The notes under the pieces were generated by a model that saw only the letters and a list, made by a program, of their open reading frames with translations, did no database searches and had not been told where the DNA came from. From an uncultured Rhizobium sp. (GTDB lineage Bacteria > Pseudomonadota > Alphaproteobacteria > Rhizobiales > Rhizobiaceae), in assembly GCA_945952415.1 (NCBI GenBank), contig CAMFIF010000003.1, positions 186,001-250,000 of the forward strand: DNA of 64,000 bases, written 5' to 3'. Position 1 is the stretch's first letter. Every line of letters begins with the position of its first letter. Made by a program: the position numbers and the translations under genes. Below, in pieces: positions 54,720 to 63,708 of the stretch.

Positions 54720-55919
54720 ATGACGGGTATGGAACGCAACACCTTCCGCATGATGAGCATGACCCTCGCGCTTCTCCTGGCTTCGACCGCATCGGCGGTC
54801 CGGGCCGAGGATGCCGCAGCGCCCGAGGCCAAGCAGCAATTTCCCGCCATCGTGGTGATCAAGGCGACCGAACGGCAGATGGTCGGCAAGATCGTCGCCT
54901 CCGGCACCATCAAGCCCGTCAACGAGGTGCTCGTGCAGCCGCAGGTCGAGGGTCTCTCGATCCGTGAGTTGAAGGCCGACGTGGGCGATCGTGTCGAGGC
55001 TGGCGCGGTTCTCGCCACGCTGAACGACGATGCGCTTCTTCTGTCAAAAAGCCAGCTTCTCGCAACCCGCGCCAAAGCGGAGGCAGGCCTGCAGCAGGTA
55101 AAAGCCCAGCTCGCCGAGGCCCAGGCCAATGCTGCCGAGGCCCGCCGCCAGGCAGATCGTGCCCGGACGCTCTCCGGCAAAGGCACCATTTCAAGTGCCC
55201 AGGCCGATCAGCTCGAGGCGGCCGCGGTCGGTGCCGAAGCCCGTGTCCGCTCCGCAACCCAGGCAATTGGTGTTGGCGAAGCGGACCTCAAGGTGGTGGA
55301 CGCACAGATTGCCGATGTCGATCTCAAGCTGGCCCGCACCAGCGTGACGGCGCCCGTATCCGGCCTCGTCTCGGTGCGCAACGCCAAAGTGGGAGCGATT
55401 GCCTCCGGTTCTGCCCAACCGCTCTTCACCATCGAGCAGGACGGCGCGCTGGAACTGGTTGCCGACGTGTCCGAAAGCGATATTCTGCCCCTGAAGGCCG
55501 ATCAGAAGGCGGTCATCGCCCTTGCCGGCTCGCAAAAGCAGGTCTCCGGCAAGGTGCGTCTCGTTTCGCCCACCATCGATCCCGCCACCCGGCTCGGCAC
55601 CGTGCATGTGGCGCTCGACGATGACGAGCAGGCCCGCTCCGGCATGTATGGCAGCGCATCCATCATCATCGCGGAAGAAAAGGGCGTCGCCCTGCCGCTG
55701 ACGGCAATCACCACCTCCTCCGAGGGCACCACAGTGCGCAAGGTGGAAAACAACGTCGTGAAGCTGGTAACCGTCGAAACCGGCATCCAGGACGCCGACA
55801 TGATCGAGATCCGCAAGGGCCTCGCAGCCGGCGACGAAGTGGTCGCCAAGGCCGGCGCCTATGTCCGCGACGGCGACCGCATCCAGCCCGTCCGCGACCA
55901 AGCGGCCGCATCGAACTAA
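54720..55919 (+). CDS. RND efflux periplasmic adaptor (membrane fusion protein)
   Basis: A 399-residue HlyD/AcrA-family adaptor. A signal peptide (MTLALLLASTASAVRA) is followed by a barrel-sandwich half IKPVNEVLVQPQVEGLSIREL, a coiled-coil hairpin rich in Ala/Gln (about 100-175), the second lipoyl half TSVTAPVSGLVSVRNAKVGAI, then beta-barrel and membrane-proximal domains. There is no lipobox Cys. It bridges the inner-membrane pump encoded 12 bp downstream to an outer-membrane channel that is not encoded here. ATG codons at 54720 and 54729 are both possible. Confidence 0.88.
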   Translation: MTGMERNTFRMMSMTLALLLASTASAVRAEDAAAPEAKQQFPAIVVIKATERQMVGKIVASGTIKPVNEVLVQPQVEGLSIRELKADVGDRVEAGAVLATLNDDALLLSKSQLLATRAKAEAGLQQVKAQLAEAQANAAEARRQADRARTLSGKGTISSAQADQLEAAAVGAEARVRSATQAIGVGEADLKVVDAQIADVDLKLARTSVTAPVSGLVSVRNAKVGAIASGSAQPLFTIEQDGALELVADVSESDILPLKADQKAVIALAGSQKQVSGKVRLVSPTIDPATRLGTVHVALDDDEQARSGMYGSASIIIAEEKGVALPLTAITTSSEGTTVRKVENNVVKLVTVETGIQDADMIEIRKGLAAGDEVVAKAGAYVRDGDRIQPVRDQAAASN

Positions 55920-55931
55920 GGGAACGGCAAG

Positions 55932-58900
55932 ATGAACTTCTCCGCATGGTCCATCCGCAATCCGATTGCGCCGCTGCTGGTGTTCTTCCTGCTCATTTAT
56001 GTGGGCCTGAACTCCTTCCACAAGCTGCCGATCACCCGCTTCCCGAACATTGACGTTCCCCTGGTGGCGATTTCCGTTTCCCAGAGCGGCGCCTCCCCGG
56101 CCGAGCTCGAAATGCAGGTCACCAAGGAAGTCGAAGATGCCGTGGCCGGCATAAACGGTGTCGATGAAATCAGCTCGACCGTGACCGACGGCAATTCGCA
56201 GACCGTGGTCATGTTCCGGCTCGAAGTGCCGACCAACCAGGCCCTGCAGGACGTGAAGGACGCGGTCGACCGCATCCGCAGCGACCTGCCGGCATCGGCC
56301 GACGAGCCTGTTGTCACCAAGATCGACGTGGAAGGCCAGGCGATCCAGACCTTCGCGGTCTCCTCGCCCAATCTTTCGCTTGAGGAACTGTCCTGGTTCG
56401 TGGACGATTCCGTCAAGCGCGCGCTTCAGGGCCAGCCCGGCATCGGCCGCGTCGACCGTTACGGCGGCGCCGACCGGGAAATCCGCATCGAGCTCAACCC
56501 CGACAAGATGGCCGCGCTCGGCATCACCGCCTCCGACATCAACCGCCAGCTGCGCGGCACCAATGCGGATGCCGGTTCCGGCCGTGGTCAGATCGCGGGC
56601 TCCGAACAGGCGATCCGCACGCTTGGCGATGCCCGCGACGTGGCGCGCCTGGCCGACACGACCATCGCGCTTTCGGGCGGCCGCTTCGTGAAGCTCTCCG
56701 ATCTCGGCACGATCAAGGATACCTATCAGGAACTGAAGTCCTTCTCGCGCCTCAATGGCAATCCGGTCGTCACCTTTGCCGTGTTCCGCTCGAAGGGCGC
56801 ATCGGAAGTATCCGCTGCCGAAACCATCGAAAAGCAGCTGACGCAGGTGAAGGCGGAGAACCCGCAGATCTCCATCGAGAAGATCGATGACTCGGTCTAC
56901 TTCACCTATGGCAACTATGAATCGGCCATGCACACGCTGCTGGAAGGCGCGATTCTGGCCGTCATCGTGGTCTTCCTCTTCCTGAGGAACTGGCGCGCGA
57001 CGCTGATTTCCGCCGTGGCCCTGCCCCTTTCGGCCATCCCGACCTTCTGGATCATGGACCTGATGGGCTTCTCGCTGAACCTCGTCAGCTTCCTCGCGCT
57101 CACGCTCGCCACGGGTATTCTCGTCGACGACGCGATCGTGGAAATCGAGAACATTGCCCGCCACATCAAGATGGGCAAGACCCCCTACAAGGCGGCCATC
57201 GAGGCGGCGGATGAAATCGGCCTGGCGGTGATTGCCACCACCTTCACCATCATCGCCGTCTTCGTGCCGGTCTCCTTCATGCCCGGCATTCCCGGCCAGT
57301 ACTTCATCCAGTTCGGCCTGACGGTTGCCTTCTCGGTGTTCTTCTCGCTCCTGGTGGCCCGCCTCATCACACCGCTGATGGCGGCCTATCTGATGCGTGC
57401 CGAAGATGCCGTGGATGACCACCACAGCAACGATGGCCTGTTCATGCGTGGCTACACGCACGTGGTGCGTGCAACAACGGGCGGGTGGGCTCCTTCCTTC
57501 CTTGCTCGCTGGTCTGAATCGGTGCGGCAGAGAACGGCTCACGCAACCAGCCTGTCTGGGCGGGCAACGCACTATATGTTTGCGAAAGTCGGCTTTCGCT
57601 GGCTGCCTCCGGTCATGACCCTTATCGGCGCGATAGGCTTTTTGGTCGCATCGCTCTTCCTGCTATCGCAGGTGCCGGGCAGCTTCATGCCGCCGGAAGA
57701 TGCCTCGCGCATCACGCTCTCCGTTGAACTGCCGCCGAATGCCTCGCTGGCCGATACGGAGAAGGCCACCGACAAGATCTACCAGCGCCTGAAGGACATT
57801 GAGGGCGTGGATACGGTCTTCGTGCTCGGCGGTGCCTCGCCCAAGGGCGACCTGGAGCTGCGCCGCGCAAGCGTCACGCTCAACCTGAAGAAGCTCGACC
57901 ATTCGCTGGTGAAGAAGCTGGTAAACGACATTGCCGGCCGGCTGCCGGTGATCGGTCACTATCTGCCCAAGATCCCGTCCCACGGCCGTGAGCGCCCGCA
58001 ATGGGATATTGAAACGGAAGTCTTCGCCAAGCTGCGGGATCTGCCTGACATCCGCGTGCTGAAGCTGAACGACCGCGGCGAACGCGATCTGTCCTTCAAC
58101 TTCCTGTCGAAGAATGAAGCGGATCTGGAAAAGGCCGTCGGCATTCTGGAAGCCAAGCTGCGCTCCATCCCCACGCTCGCCAATGTAAGCGCGGAGGGTT
58201 CGCTGCCCCGTCCCGAACTGCAGATCCGCCCCCGCATGGATGAGGCGGCCCGCCTCGGCATCACGCCGTCGCAGATTGCCGAAACCGTTCGCGTGGCGAC
58301 GATCGGCGATGTGGACGCGGCCCTGCCGAAGATCGCGCTCGATGGCCGCCTGATCCCGATCCGGGCCCAGGCCTCGCTCGACATGCGCAAGGATCTCGCC
58401 GCCATCCGGGCGCTGAAGATCCAGACCTCTTCGGGCGCCACCGTGCCGCTCGCAAGCGTCGCCGACATCGACTATTCGGAAGGCGTGTCCTCGATCAAGC
58501 GCAACAACCGCAACCGCGTTGTCGCCATCGGGGCCAACCTGCCGGCAGGCGTGGCGCTCAACACGGCCACGGAAGCCTTCAAGAAGGGCGTAGAAGAGGC
58601 AGGCATTCCGAAGTCGGTGCGCCTTGCCGAAAGCGGTGACGCCAAGGTGCAGAACGAGATGGTGCAGAGCTTCGGCAATGCCATGCTGCTCGGCCTGCTG
58701 CTGGTGCTGATGGTGCTGATCCTCCTCTTCAAGGATGTGATCCAGCCCTTCACGATCCTGTTCTCGCTGCCGCTCGCCATCGGCGGCGTGGCGGCGGGTC
58801 TAATCATCACAAACAATGCGCTGTCCATGCCCGTCCTCATCGGCATTCTCATGCTGATGGGCATCGTGACGAAAAACGCCATCCTTCTGGTGGATTTCGC

Positions 58901-59354
58901 CATCGAGATGATCCATCGCGGCATGGACCATAGGCAGGCCATGATCGAGGCCGGCCGCAAGCGCGCCCGCCCGATCATCATGACCTCCATCGCCATGTCG
59001 GCGGGCATGCTGCCCTCGGCGCTTGGCGTGGGCGAAGGCGGCTCCTTCCGTGCGCCCATGGCCATTGCGGTGATCGGTGGCATCATTGTATCGACCGTGC
59101 TGTCTCTGGTCGTGGTTCCGGCATTCTTCCTGCTGATGGATTATCTGTCGCGTTTCCTTAGCTGGATCTTCGGCCGTTTCGTCGGCAAGAAGGAAGTGGA
59201 AGACCTGCCGCTGTCGGATGAGGAACTGACGCGTCTTGCCAACGAGAACCAGGACAAGCTGGAAACGCTGGAAAAGCGCCTGAACGATCTGGAACAGGGC
59301 GGCAAGACGGTGAAGAGCAACGTGGTTCGCCTGCCGCCGCTCGCGGCCGAGTAA
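55932..59354 (+). CDS. RND efflux pump, inner-membrane subunit
   Basis: A 1140-residue AcrB/HAE1-like proton-driven exporter. It has the two repeats of one helix, a large periplasmic loop and five helices: FSAWSIRNPIAPLLVFFLL start, TGILVDDAIVEIENIARH (TM4 Asp pair for proton transfer), PGSFMPPEDASRI at the start of the second periplasmic half, and GIVTKNAILLVDFAIEMIHRG in TM10. A ~45-residue C-terminal tail is charged and helical (LANENQDKLETLEKRLNDLE). The segment before TM7 (residues ~515-556) looks like an insertion. Substrates are unknown (drugs, dyes or plant compounds are common). Confidence 0.93.
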   Translation: MNFSAWSIRNPIAPLLVFFLLIYVGLNSFHKLPITRFPNIDVPLVAISVSQSGASPAELEMQVTKEVEDAVAGINGVDEISSTVTDGNSQTVVMFRLEVPTNQALQDVKDAVDRIRSDLPASADEPVVTKIDVEGQAIQTFAVSSPNLSLEELSWFVDDSVKRALQGQPGIGRVDRYGGADREIRIELNPDKMAALGITASDINRQLRGTNADAGSGRGQIAGSEQAIRTLGDARDVARLADTTIALSGGRFVKLSDLGTIKDTYQELKSFSRLNGNPVVTFAVFRSKGASEVSAAETIEKQLTQVKAENPQISIEKIDDSVYFTYGNYESAMHTLLEGAILAVIVVFLFLRNWRATLISAVALPLSAIPTFWIMDLMGFSLNLVSFLALTLATGILVDDAIVEIENIARHIKMGKTPYKAAIEAADEIGLAVIATTFTIIAVFVPVSFMPGIPGQYFIQFGLTVAFSVFFSLLVARLITPLMAAYLMRAEDAVDDHHSNDGLFMRGYTHVVRATTGGWAPSFLARWSESVRQRTAHATSLSGRATHYMFAKVGFRWLPPVMTLIGAIGFLVASLFLLSQVPGSFMPPEDASRITLSVELPPNASLADTEKATDKIYQRLKDIEGVDTVFVLGGASPKGDLELRRASVTLNLKKLDHSLVKKLVNDIAGRLPVIGHYLPKIPSHGRERPQWDIETEVFAKLRDLPDIRVLKLNDRGERDLSFNFLSKNEADLEKAVGILEAKLRSIPTLANVSAEGSLPRPELQIRPRMDEAARLGITPSQIAETVRVATIGDVDAALPKIALDGRLIPIRAQASLDMRKDLAAIRALKIQTSSGATVPLASVADIDYSEGVSSIKRNNRNRVVAIGANLPAGVALNTATEAFKKGVEEAGIPKSVRLAESGDAKVQNEMVQSFGNAMLLGLLLVLMVLILLFKDVIQPFTILFSLPLAIGGVAAGLIITNNALSMPVLIGILMLMGIVTKNAILLVDFAIEMIHRGMDHRQAMIEAGRKRARPIIMTSIAMSAGMLPSALGVGEGGSFRAPMAIAVIGGIIVSTVLSLVVVPAFFLLMDYLSRFLSWIFGRFVGKKEVEDLPLSDEELTRLANENQDKLETLEKRLNDLEQGGKTVKSNVVRLPPLAAE

Positions 59355-59373
59355 GAACCGCTGAGAACCCTTG

Positions 59374-59403
59374 AAAAGGCCGGGCCCACGCCCGGCCTTT
59401 TTG
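59374..59403 (+). terminator. Rho-independent terminator after RND pump gene
   Basis: AAGGCCGGGC-CCAC-GCCCGGCCTT followed by TTTTTG, twenty bases past the stop codon. Confidence 0.92.
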
Positions 59404-59462
59404 CTTGCCGTAACGGCAGGACATGACGAAACGCAAATATTCTGCCCGATGGCCCCGCGCGA

Positions 59463-59476
59463 TTGATCGAAATCAA
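59463..59476. promoter_or_regulatory. FNR/FixK-type box (anaerobox)
   Basis: TTGATCGAAATCAA is a perfect match to TTGAT-N4-ATCAA, the established binding site for FNR/FixK/NnrR-type regulators. It lies 172 to 185 bases upstream of the Crp/Fnr regulator ATG, with the adjacent RND operon already closed by a terminator, so it most likely controls that regulator gene. Confidence 0.75.
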
Positions 59477-59647
59477 ACCCTCCGCTGCGGAATCTCTTAT
59501 CTTCCCTTCAGATCAGCCCGTTTGCGGGCCCTGCCCGACGCTCCGGGTGAGCTGGCCTCAGGCAGGGTGAGACGGGTCGGTGGCCTCCCGGAGAGGGGCC
59601 TCTTCGAACGAACAGGAACGCGGCCTCAAGGGGCCGCTTGCGGAGTG

Positions 59648-60337
59648 ATGACGGTGAACAAGCTTCTGAGACTGAACAGCCGTGAAAAATCCATCCTCGT
59701 CAAGACGCCCTTCATGGCGTCGCTCGGCCAGGCGGCCCTGCAAAAAATGACGGATCTTGCCACGGCCATCCATTTCGAGAGCCGTGACATTCTCTTTCGC
59801 GAGGGCGAGGAAGCGGAGAGCTTCTACTGCGTCCTGTCCGGCTACGTGCGTCTTTACCGGCTGAACAAGGACGGTCGCGAGGCGGATATCCGCATCTGCG
59901 GTCCCGGCGACACCTTTGCCGAATGCCTGCTCTATCTCGGGCCGAACTATCGCTACAACGCCCAGGCTGCGGAAAATGTGACCCTCGCCCGCTTCGACAT
60001 TCAGCGGGTACGCGCCGCCGCCGAGCAGGACACCGATATTTCCCGCGCGATCATGCAATCGCTCGCCAATCACCTTCTGTCGACCATGGATTGCGTGGCC
60101 AATGACCGGCTGCAGACGGCACCGCAGCGGGTAGCGCATTTCCTGCTGACGAGCTGCCCGAAGGAAAGCACGTCTGCCTCGATCCGCCTCCCCTTCCAGA
60201 AAAGCCTTCTCGCCGGCAAGCTCGGCCTGGCGCCGGAAGCGCTCTCCCGCGCCTTCTCGGCGCTCCGCCGCGCCGGCGTAACGGTGCGCGGTCGCCTCAT
60301 CCAGATCAATGACGTGAATGCCCTGCGGCAGATCTGA
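59648..60337 (+). CDS. Crp/Fnr family transcriptional regulator
   Basis: A 229-residue regulator with an N-terminal cNMP-type beta roll (ILFREGEEAESFYCVLSGYVRLYRL; GDTFAECLLYL) and a C-terminal winged HTH (LPFQKSLLAGKLGLAPEALSRAFSALRRAGV). The recognition helix has E-x-x-S-R, as in FNR, which reads TTGAT half-sites. There is no N-terminal Cys cluster, so it is not an oxygen-sensing FeS FNR; the class resembles DNR/NnrR-type NO or low-oxygen regulators. The start MTVNKLL has GGAG just upstream; the longer frame from 59423 is rejected. A perfect FNR-type box upstream suggests autoregulation or control by another family member. Confidence 0.85.
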   Translation: MTVNKLLRLNSREKSILVKTPFMASLGQAALQKMTDLATAIHFESRDILFREGEEAESFYCVLSGYVRLYRLNKDGREADIRICGPGDTFAECLLYLGPNYRYNAQAAENVTLARFDIQRVRAAAEQDTDISRAIMQSLANHLLSTMDCVANDRLQTAPQRVAHFLLTSCPKESTSASIRLPFQKSLLAGKLGLAPEALSRAFSALRRAGVTVRGRLIQINDVNALRQI

Positions 60338-60357
60338 CCCGCTGATCAAGACACGGA

Positions 60358-60388
60358 AAAACGGCCCGGCTCCCAGCCGGGCTTTTCG
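60358..60388 (+). terminator. Rho-independent terminator after Crp/Fnr gene
   Basis: GCCCGGCT-CCC-AGCCGGGC followed by TTTTCGTTT, with an A-run on the other side so it may also serve the convergent GGDEF gene. Confidence 0.88.
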
Positions 60389-60390
60389 TT

Positions 60391-61230
60391 TCAGGCGCTG
60401 CGGGTAAGCGCTGCGGGATCGAAGTCGATGTCCAGCCGGTCCTGGGCCACCATGTCGAGGATGAGGTTCAGGCCCTGGCGGTCATGTACCACGCGGTTGC
60501 GCCCGCCCGCCTTGGCGAGATAGAGCGCCTTGTCGGCCGCCGCATAGGTCGCCTCGGTGGAACGCCCGTCCTCCACGTCGGCAATGCCGGCGGAGATGGT
60601 GACGGTGAAGGCGAGCTCTTCCGCCCGGAAGACCTCCGCCTCAATACGGGCACGCAGGCTATCCACGAGCGCGATCCGCTCCTCCAGTGCGCCGCTTCGC
60701 AGCAGCACGCCGAATTCCTCGCCGCCCAGCCGGCCAGCAGGACTGCCCGCCGCCGAAGCGATGATTTCGCCGACCCGGCGGATCACCTCGTCACCCGTGC
60801 TGTGTCCATAGGTGTCATTGATCGACTTGAAGCGATCGACATCGATGATGACCAGCGACGTGCCGGGCGCGGCATGGCCGAGCGCCTCGCCGAAGGCGCG
60901 GCGGTTGAGAAGGCCGGACAGCGCATCGGTGCGGCTCAGCTGCTCGAATCGGGCATTGGAGCGCGCCAGGCGCAGGATCAGGCGGCCCGCGCGCGACGAC
61001 AGCCAGAGGGCGATCGTGCCGTTGACGAAGGCCGCCAGCGCGCCGAGGACCAGAAGATGGCCGGCATTGGCGACGATCAGCCCGAGGGACTGGACCACGG
61101 CGATCAGAACGACCGTCGCGGCGATACCGAGGAGCGTTGCACGGAGGGTCATCCTCAGCACGAAGCTCTTGAGAGACTGCCGGATGCGAAAGTCGCCGGC
61201 ATCGTCTCCTTCCACATTCCATCTCTTCAT
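60391..61230 (-). CDS. Membrane-anchored diguanylate cyclase (GGDEF)
   Basis: A 279-residue protein with two N-terminal helices (ATLLGIAATVVLIAVVQSLG and LLVLGALAAFVNGTIALWL), a short linker (LARSNARFEQLSRTDALSGLLNRR) and a GGDEF domain with the active GGEEF signature in PAGRLGGEEFGVLL. VIIDVDRFKSINDTYGHSTGDEVI is intact, so it should make c-di-GMP. The RxxD inhibitory site five residues before the signature is absent, so product inhibition may be weak. There is almost no periplasmic sensing domain. Confidence 0.92.
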   Translation of the reverse strand: MKRWNVEGDDAGDFRIRQSLKSFVLRMTLRATLLGIAATVVLIAVVQSLGLIVANAGHLLVLGALAAFVNGTIALWLSSRAGRLILRLARSNARFEQLSRTDALSGLLNRRAFGEALGHAAPGTSLVIIDVDRFKSINDTYGHSTGDEVIRRVGEIIASAAGSPAGRLGGEEFGVLLRSGALEERIALVDSLRARIEAEVFRAEELAFTVTISAGIADVEDGRSTEATYAAADKALYLAKAGGRNRVVHDRQGLNLILDMVAQDRLDIDFDPAALTRSA

Positions 61231-61553
61231 AAGAACGATCTTTCCGGGGGTTGGAAGATATACCCGAGATAGACCCGCACGCCTTCCCGTTCCTTTAATC
61301 GAATCTCTAAAATTGCAGCTTTTCGGGCCTTGAACCCAAAAAGATCCGCATCCCTTTAGGTTGATGGAACACCAATTATCAGTTGTATCGATTTAAAACC
61401 GAAAGCGTCCCGTTTGGGATCAGGAAAGCCCCTCTTTGGCACAGCGACCGCTGCAAATGAAACAGCGCTTCGGCGGTGGTGAGAGGAGAAGCGCAAAGGT
61501 CCGGTTCTCCGCCCCGGGATGGGGAGAATCAGCGGTTCTCGCGGGTCACGCGT
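61231..61553. other. Intergenic region upstream of GGDEF gene
   Basis: About 320 bases. The segment 61340-61410 is AT-richer (CAGTTGTATCGATTTAAAAC) and may hold the GGDEF promoter. No gene, terminator or repeat was seen with confidence. Confidence 0.45.
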
Positions 61554-61967
61554 TCACTGGTGGAAGCTTTCTTCCAGCGCCTTCAGTTCCTCCGTGCGCT
61601 TCTTCGTCTCCTGCTCGAGACAGCCGGCAACCAGCGTAGGCTCGATCGAACCGCCGCCGCTGATCGCCCGCTGGATGTTGCAGGTGGCATCACGGAAGGG
61701 GATCCAGGCTTTCTGCGCCGCGGTCAGCGTCTCGACGGCAGATGCCCCGGAGCCCTCCATCTGCTTGTCGAAGGCCTGGGCTGCCGCGCGGGTCTTCTTG
61801 TACTGGATGTTCAACGCCTTGTCGGCCGCCTCCGCATCCCGCGCGGCACACTGGTTCATGTCCGCCTGGGTGGACATGCTCTCGCAGTCAGGCGCGGCAT
61901 CCTGGGCAAACACGGCCACGGCATGAAAAGAGGCAGCAGAGATCAGGAGAAGAAACAGGCGGCGCAT
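61554..61967 (-). CDS. Exported LprI-like protein (DUF1311)
   Basis: A 137-residue periplasmic protein. The signal peptide is MRRLFLLLISAASFHAVAVFA. The mature part follows LprI: PDCESMSTQADMNQCAARDAEAADKALN, AQKAWIPFRDATCNIQ and LVAGCLEQETKKRTEEL, with four Cys giving two disulfides. LprI in Mycobacterium inhibits lysozyme; the wider family function is uncertain. GAGG precedes the ATG. Confidence 0.85.
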   Translation of the reverse strand: MRRLFLLLISAASFHAVAVFAQDAAPDCESMSTQADMNQCAARDAEAADKALNIQYKKTRAAAQAFDKQMEGSGASAVETLTAAQKAWIPFRDATCNIQRAISGGGSIEPTLVAGCLEQETKKRTEELKALEESFHQ

Positions 61968-62043
61968 CACGATCCTCACGGCAATCAGTTCAGAGAGCCA
62001 GACTATAGCGATGCCATCGCCCGCGTACAGACGCCAGAAATGA

Positions 62044-62068
62044 GAAAACCCGGCCAGAGGCCGGGTTT
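62044..62068 (-). terminator. Rho-independent terminator of the liv operon
   Basis: On the minus strand AAACCCGGCC-TCT-GGCCGGGTTTT followed by CTCATTT, 27 bases past the binding-protein stop at 62095. Confidence 0.88.
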
Positions 62069-62094
62069 CCCATCCATCAGAAGATCCGGAAATC

Positions 62095-63213
62095 TTACTT
62101 GTTCTGGAGGTAGGTGTACTTGCCGTCGGCACCCTTCTGCCAGGTGTACATGACGTAGTCGGCGCGGGTGATGTCACCCTTCTCGTTGTAGGAGATGTCG
62201 CCGATAACGGTCTTGAACGGACCCTTGCCGCGGATGTTGTCCGCAACCTTCTGCGGATCGTTTTCGCCGGCAGCCTTGGCGGCTTCAGCGATGATCTGCA
62301 TGGCAGCATAGGAATAGAGGGTGTAGGCTTCCGGCTCGAAGCCAGCGTCGCGGAACTTCTTCACGGCGTCGGCAGCGTTCGGGTTCAGGCGCGGATCCGG
62401 CGGGAAGGTCATCAGCGTGCCGTTGACGGCGTCGCCGGCGATCGAAGCCAGTTCGTTCGAGGTGATGCCGTCGCCGGACATCAGGGTTGCCTTCATGCCC
62501 TGGTCAGCCATCTGGCGGATGATCAGGCCGGCTTCGGTGTGCAGACCGCCGAAGTAAACGACGCTGACGCCAGCTTCCTTCATCTTGGCGATGAGGGCCG
62601 AGTAGTCCTTTTCACCGGGGGTGATGCCTTCGTAGATAACTTCGGTGATGCCGGCAGCATTCATGGCCTTCTTGGTTTCGTCAGCCAGGCCCTGGCCATA
62701 GGGGGTCTTGTCGTGAACGACAGCCACCTTGGCGTCCTTGAAATGCTCGGCGATGTAGGCACCGGCAACAGCGCCCTGCTGGTCGTCACGACCGCAGGTA
62801 CGGAAGGTGTTCCAGAGGCCACGCTCGGTGAACTGCGGGTTGGTCGCAGCCGGGGTGATTTCCAGGATGCCGTTTTCCGCGTAAACTTCGGAAGCCGGGA
62901 TGGATACGCCCGAGTTGAAGTGACCGACCACGAACTTCACACCGTCAGCGGCGAACTTGTTCGCTACCGAAACGCCCTGCTTGGCGTCGGAAACGTCGTC
63001 GCCGAGAACGATCTTCACCTGTTCGCCGTTGATGCCGCCAGCCGCGTTGATGTCAGCTGCAGCCTGTTCAGCGCCTTTCTGGAGCTGTGCACCGAAGGCG
63101 GCGTTCGGACCGGTCAGCGGACCAGCGACGCCGATGAGCAGGTCGGCCCAGGCCGTGCCGCTGAATGCGACCATGGCCGTAAGCGCAACTGCCGACAGAA
63201 GAGACTTCTTCAT
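62095..63213 (-). CDS. Branched-chain amino acid ABC transporter substrate-binding protein (LivJ-like)
   Basis: A 372-residue periplasmic protein. The signal peptide [20 protein letters not shown] is cleaved after AWA. It then reads [61 protein letters not shown] and [12 protein letters not shown], all typical of LivJ/LivK/BraC. It binds leucine, isoleucine, valine or related amino acids. GGGAG precedes the ATG. The codon use is biased toward TTC/AAC-type codons, as for an abundant protein. It is the last gene of the operon with the ATPase and the DUF6867-like gene. Confidence 0.93.
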   Translation of the reverse strand: MKKSLLSAVALTAMVAFSGTAWADLLIGVAGPLTGPNAAFGAQLQKGAEQAAADINAAGGINGEQVKIVLGDDVSDAKQGVSVANKFAADGVKFVVGHFNSGVSIPASEVYAENGILEITPAATNPQFTERGLWNTFRTCGRDDQQGAVAGAYIAEHFKDAKVAVVHDKTPYGQGLADETKKAMNAAGITEVIYEGITPGEKDYSALIAKMKEAGVSVVYFGGLHTEAGLIIRQMADQGMKATLMSGDGITSNELASIAGDAVNGTLMTFPPDPRLNPNAADAVKKFRDAGFEPEAYTLYSYAAMQIIAEAAKAAGENDPQKVADNIRGKGPFKTVIGDISYNEKGDITRADYVMYTWQKGADGKYTYLQNK

Positions 63214-63331
63214 CCTGTTACTCCCAATTATTGGATGGGTCTTTTGAAGTGATCCCGCTGCAATACCCATCTCCACTGCAGCGGTATTAGAGTTCCCTCT
63301 GGGATTATCTGAGACAGTTTCGAAGCGACTG

Positions 63332-63685
63332 TCAATCTTTCTTCTTCCACGAAAATGCGGATGTGCGTTCATAAAGCCAATAGTAGTTATTGACCATCTG
63401 ATTGGTCCGCTTCATCCGGAAACCGATCGAAGCGAAAATCAAAAGCAGAACCACATCAATCACATAGTAGAAGGGACTGATGAACGGGCCCTGGAACAGC
63501 GCATAATGCAGGAAGCGCATCATCACGCCGAGCAGCAGCGAATAGACGATCACGATCGGATAATCGGACCAGCCCTCCGCCGCGGCGCGCCCGGCACGCC
63601 AGGCGGTCCAGAAGCCGATGAGCAGAACGATCAGGCGGATGACGTCCTTGGACGAACCATCGCTTTCGAAGAAAAGACCTTGCAT
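63332..63685 (-). CDS. DUF6867-like small membrane protein in liv operon
   Basis: A 117-residue protein with three hydrophobic segments ([53 protein letters not shown]) and a basic-aromatic C-terminus ([21 protein letters not shown]). A protein like this occurs between livF and the binding-protein gene in related bacteria. Its role is unknown. The start at MQGLFFES is favoured by GGGGAGA upstream. Confidence 0.8.
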   Translation of the reverse strand: MQGLFFESDGSSKDVIRLIVLLIGFWTAWRAGRAAAEGWSDYPIVIVYSLLLGVMMRFLHYALFQGPFISPFYYVIDVVLLLIFASIGFRMKRTNQMVNNYYWLYERTSAFSWKKKD

Positions 63686-63708
63686 CTGTAATTCTCCCCT
63701 CACCCGCC

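Noticed and set aside
55191-57572. A 793-codon minus-strand open frame inside the RND genes
   Set aside because: It lies opposite a clear adaptor and pump pair and has the low-complexity composition of a reverse shadow.
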